This document shows positions 5,871 to 7,191 of a stretch of 7,191 bases of DNA, in pieces. Made by a program: the position numbers and the translations under genes. The stretch's first letter is position 1, and every line of letters begins with the position of its first letter. This DNA is from Sedimenticola sp. (GTDB lineage Bacteria; Pseudomonadota; Gammaproteobacteria; Chromatiales; Chromatiaceae): contig JALULB010000313.1 in the NCBI GenBank assembly GCA_027041035.1, positions 355 through 7,545 on the forward strand, in the 5' to 3' direction. The notes under the pieces are model-generated. The model had not been told where the DNA came from. It saw nothing but the letters and a program-made list of their open reading frames with translations, and did no database searches.

Positions 5871-7191
5871 TTATTCGCCCAAGCCCATTTTGATGTAGCC
5901 GGTAGGACAGACATCAGAGCAGATATGGCAGCCGATGCAACGCGTATAATCCGTCGCGACATAACGACCGGTGGTAGCTTCGTCTTTCTTGACACGATAG
6001 ACCGCGTCCTGAGGGCAGAAGATCACGCAGTTATCGCACTCGAAGCACATGCCACAGCTCATGCAGCGCTTGGCTTCGTCGATGGTTTCGTCCTCGGACA
6101 GCGCCATGACGCGTTCCTTGAAGTGGCCCAATACCTCTTCCGCCGTCGGGACCTCTTCTTTGCGCTTGTTGCGCGGGTGATACTCGAAATGTCCCAAGAA
6201 CAACTCGTCGTGCGGAATGATCTCCTGGAAGGACCGGTCCTCGAAATTGTGTATCGCATAGTGCGCACTGGAGGTACCACGCTGATCCCCGGCGTTTGGA
6301 TCGAATGCCTCTGGGTCGAGCCCCGCTTCATGCAGCTTCTTCAGCAGGTCGAAGTGATGGACATCGACCTTCGGACGCTTCTTCAGGGCTTCCTGCTTCA
6401 GATAATGGTCGATGGTCTCCGTGGCAACAGATGCCTGGCCGATAGCGGTAGTCAGGAGGTGTGGGCGAATGATGTCGCCGGCGACGAAATGACCGGGTTT
6501 TCCGGGCACCTGGTGAAAGTTGTCTGAGTCGATCAGACCACGGCCATTGTCCAGGTCCTCCAGACCGGTCATGTCACCACCCTGACCGATCGCGGAAACA
6601 ATCAGGTCGGCTTCGATAATCTGTTCGGTACCTTCCACGGGTACCGGGCGACCGCCATCCATGGTACAGTTCGCGACCTTGAGGCCGGTGGCGCGACCGT
6701 CCTCGCCGATAATCAGCTCGATCGGCATGACCTCATCGAGGATACGCACGCCCTCCGTCAATGCATCATGCACCTCATGCTCGGCGGCGGTCATGTTCTC
6801 TTTCGGGAACAGTGAGGTCAAGGTAACCTCGGCACCTTCCTTGGCGGCAAGTTCGGCCGCGTCGTGGGCAACGAAACCGTCGCGAACGACCAGCTCCGGA
6901 CGATCGGTCGGGTTTTCCGTCTCGATATGACCGAGACGACGGGCAACGGAAACCACGTCGATGGAGGTATCACCACCACCCACGCAGACCACCTTGTTCG
7001 CGGTGAACTTCATACGACCTTCGTTGAAGGCTTTCAGGAAAGCCACGCCGGAAACGCAGTTTGGAACCTCGTTCCATTTCTCGACAGGCAGACCACGTCC
7101 CGACTGACAGCCAATGGCCCACAGGATGGCGTCGAACTCTTTTTCGAGTTCCTCGACACTGACATCGGTACCGACACGGGTCTTCATGCGG
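5871..7191 (-). CDS. dsrL: DsrL, iron-sulfur flavoprotein NAD(P)H oxidoreductase, C-terminal two thirds
   Basis: The gene enters from the right edge, so the N-terminus is missing; about 440 of the usual roughly 650 residues are present (numbers below count from the first Met, at 7187). The protein resembles the small subunit of glutamate synthase (GltD). VVCVGGGDTSIDV (66-78) is the dinucleotide-binding motif for NAD(P)H, and GHFVAGDII (232-240) is the C-terminal FAD-binding motif. A linker of about 110 residues leads to a ferredoxin domain with CMSCGMCFECDNCVIFCP (375-392) and CIGCHICSDVCP (417-428), enough for two [4Fe-4S] clusters, with C375 and C378 extra. DsrL binds DsrAB and, in sulfur oxidisers, is thought to pass electrons from sulfur oxidation to NAD(P)+. 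It acts in the cytoplasm. The missing part should carry an N-terminal iron-sulfur region and the first FAD motif. It is followed 12 bases later by dsrJ. Confidence 0.95.
   Translation of the reverse strand, partial: RMKTRVGTDVSVEELEKEFDAILWAIGCQSGRGLPVEKWNEVPNCVSGVAFLKAFNEGRMKFTANKVVCVGGGDTSIDVVSVARRLGHIETENPTDRPELVVRDGFVAHDAAELAAKEGAEVTLTSLFPKENMTAAEHEVHDALTEGVRILDEVMPIELIIGEDGRATGLKVANCTMDGGRPVPVEGTEQIIEADLIVSAIGQGGDMTGLEDLDNGRGLIDSDNFHQVPGKPGHFVAGDIIRPHLLTTAIGQASVATETIDHYLKQEALKKRPKVDVHHFDLLKKLHEAGLDPEAFDPNAGDQRGTSSAHYAIHNFEDRSFQEIIPHDELFLGHFEYHPRNKRKEEVPTAEEVLGHFKERVMALSEDETIDEAKRCMSCGMCFECDNCVIFCPQDAVYRVKKDEATTGRYVATDYTRCIGCHICSDVCPTGYIKMGLGE

Noticed and set aside
5925..6527. Plus-strand open frame of 200 codons opposite dsrL
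   Set aside because: It lies wholly within the conserved DsrL coding sequence and shows no family motif.
1..7191. CRISPR array, tRNA, rRNA, insertion sequence or attachment site
   Set aside because: No spaced direct repeats, transposase motifs or terminal inverted repeats were seen. No tRNA cloverleaf was found by eye, and the window is almost fully coding.

Overview
The window carries the distal half of a reverse-type dissimilatory sulfite reductase (dsr) operon, all on the minus strand. Read in the direction of transcription (high to low coordinates) the order is dsrL (partial), dsrJ, dsrO, dsrP, dsrN, dsrR, dsrS. This matches the end of the dsrABEFHCMKLJOPNRS cluster known from the purple sulfur bacterium Allochromatium vinosum. 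DsrL, DsrR and DsrS together point to a sulfur-oxidising proteobacterium, most likely gammaproteobacterial, rather than a sulfate reducer. A VgrG fragment at the left edge also fits a proteobacterium. The genus cannot be told from the window.

Layout, right to left: dsrL (7191-5871) lacks its N-terminal third, cut by the window edge. dsrJ (5858-5445), dsrO (5421-4651) and dsrP (4629-3397) follow with gaps of only 12 to 23 bases. Before dsrN (3327-1915) there is a 69-base gap holding a perfect 15-bp inverted repeat with a 4-base loop. dsrN and dsrR (1644-1333) are separated by a 270-base non-coding gap, the largest in the block. dsrS (1296-184) ends the operon. Immediately beyond its stop codon, bases 1 to about 180 encode on the plus strand a piece of a type VI secretion VgrG spike protein. 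Its homology stops abruptly where dsrS begins.

How the genes work together: DsrAB (outside the window) oxidises sulfur delivered as persulfide to sulfite. DsrL is the iron-sulfur flavoprotein that links DsrAB to the NAD(P)H pool. DsrJ (periplasmic triheme cytochrome c), DsrO (Tat-exported [4Fe-4S] protein) and DsrP (NrfD-type membrane protein) form the periplasmic and membrane arm of the DsrMKJOP complex. DsrN amidates siroheme for DsrAB. DsrR is a cysteine-free A-type (IscA-like) protein and DsrS is a poorly understood cytoplasmic protein.

The enzymes are recognisable members of described families, and I see no wholly new system. The points worth a second look are the vgrG/dsrS junction, the strong hairpin between dsrP and dsrN, and the long gap with a 12-bp palindrome before dsrR.
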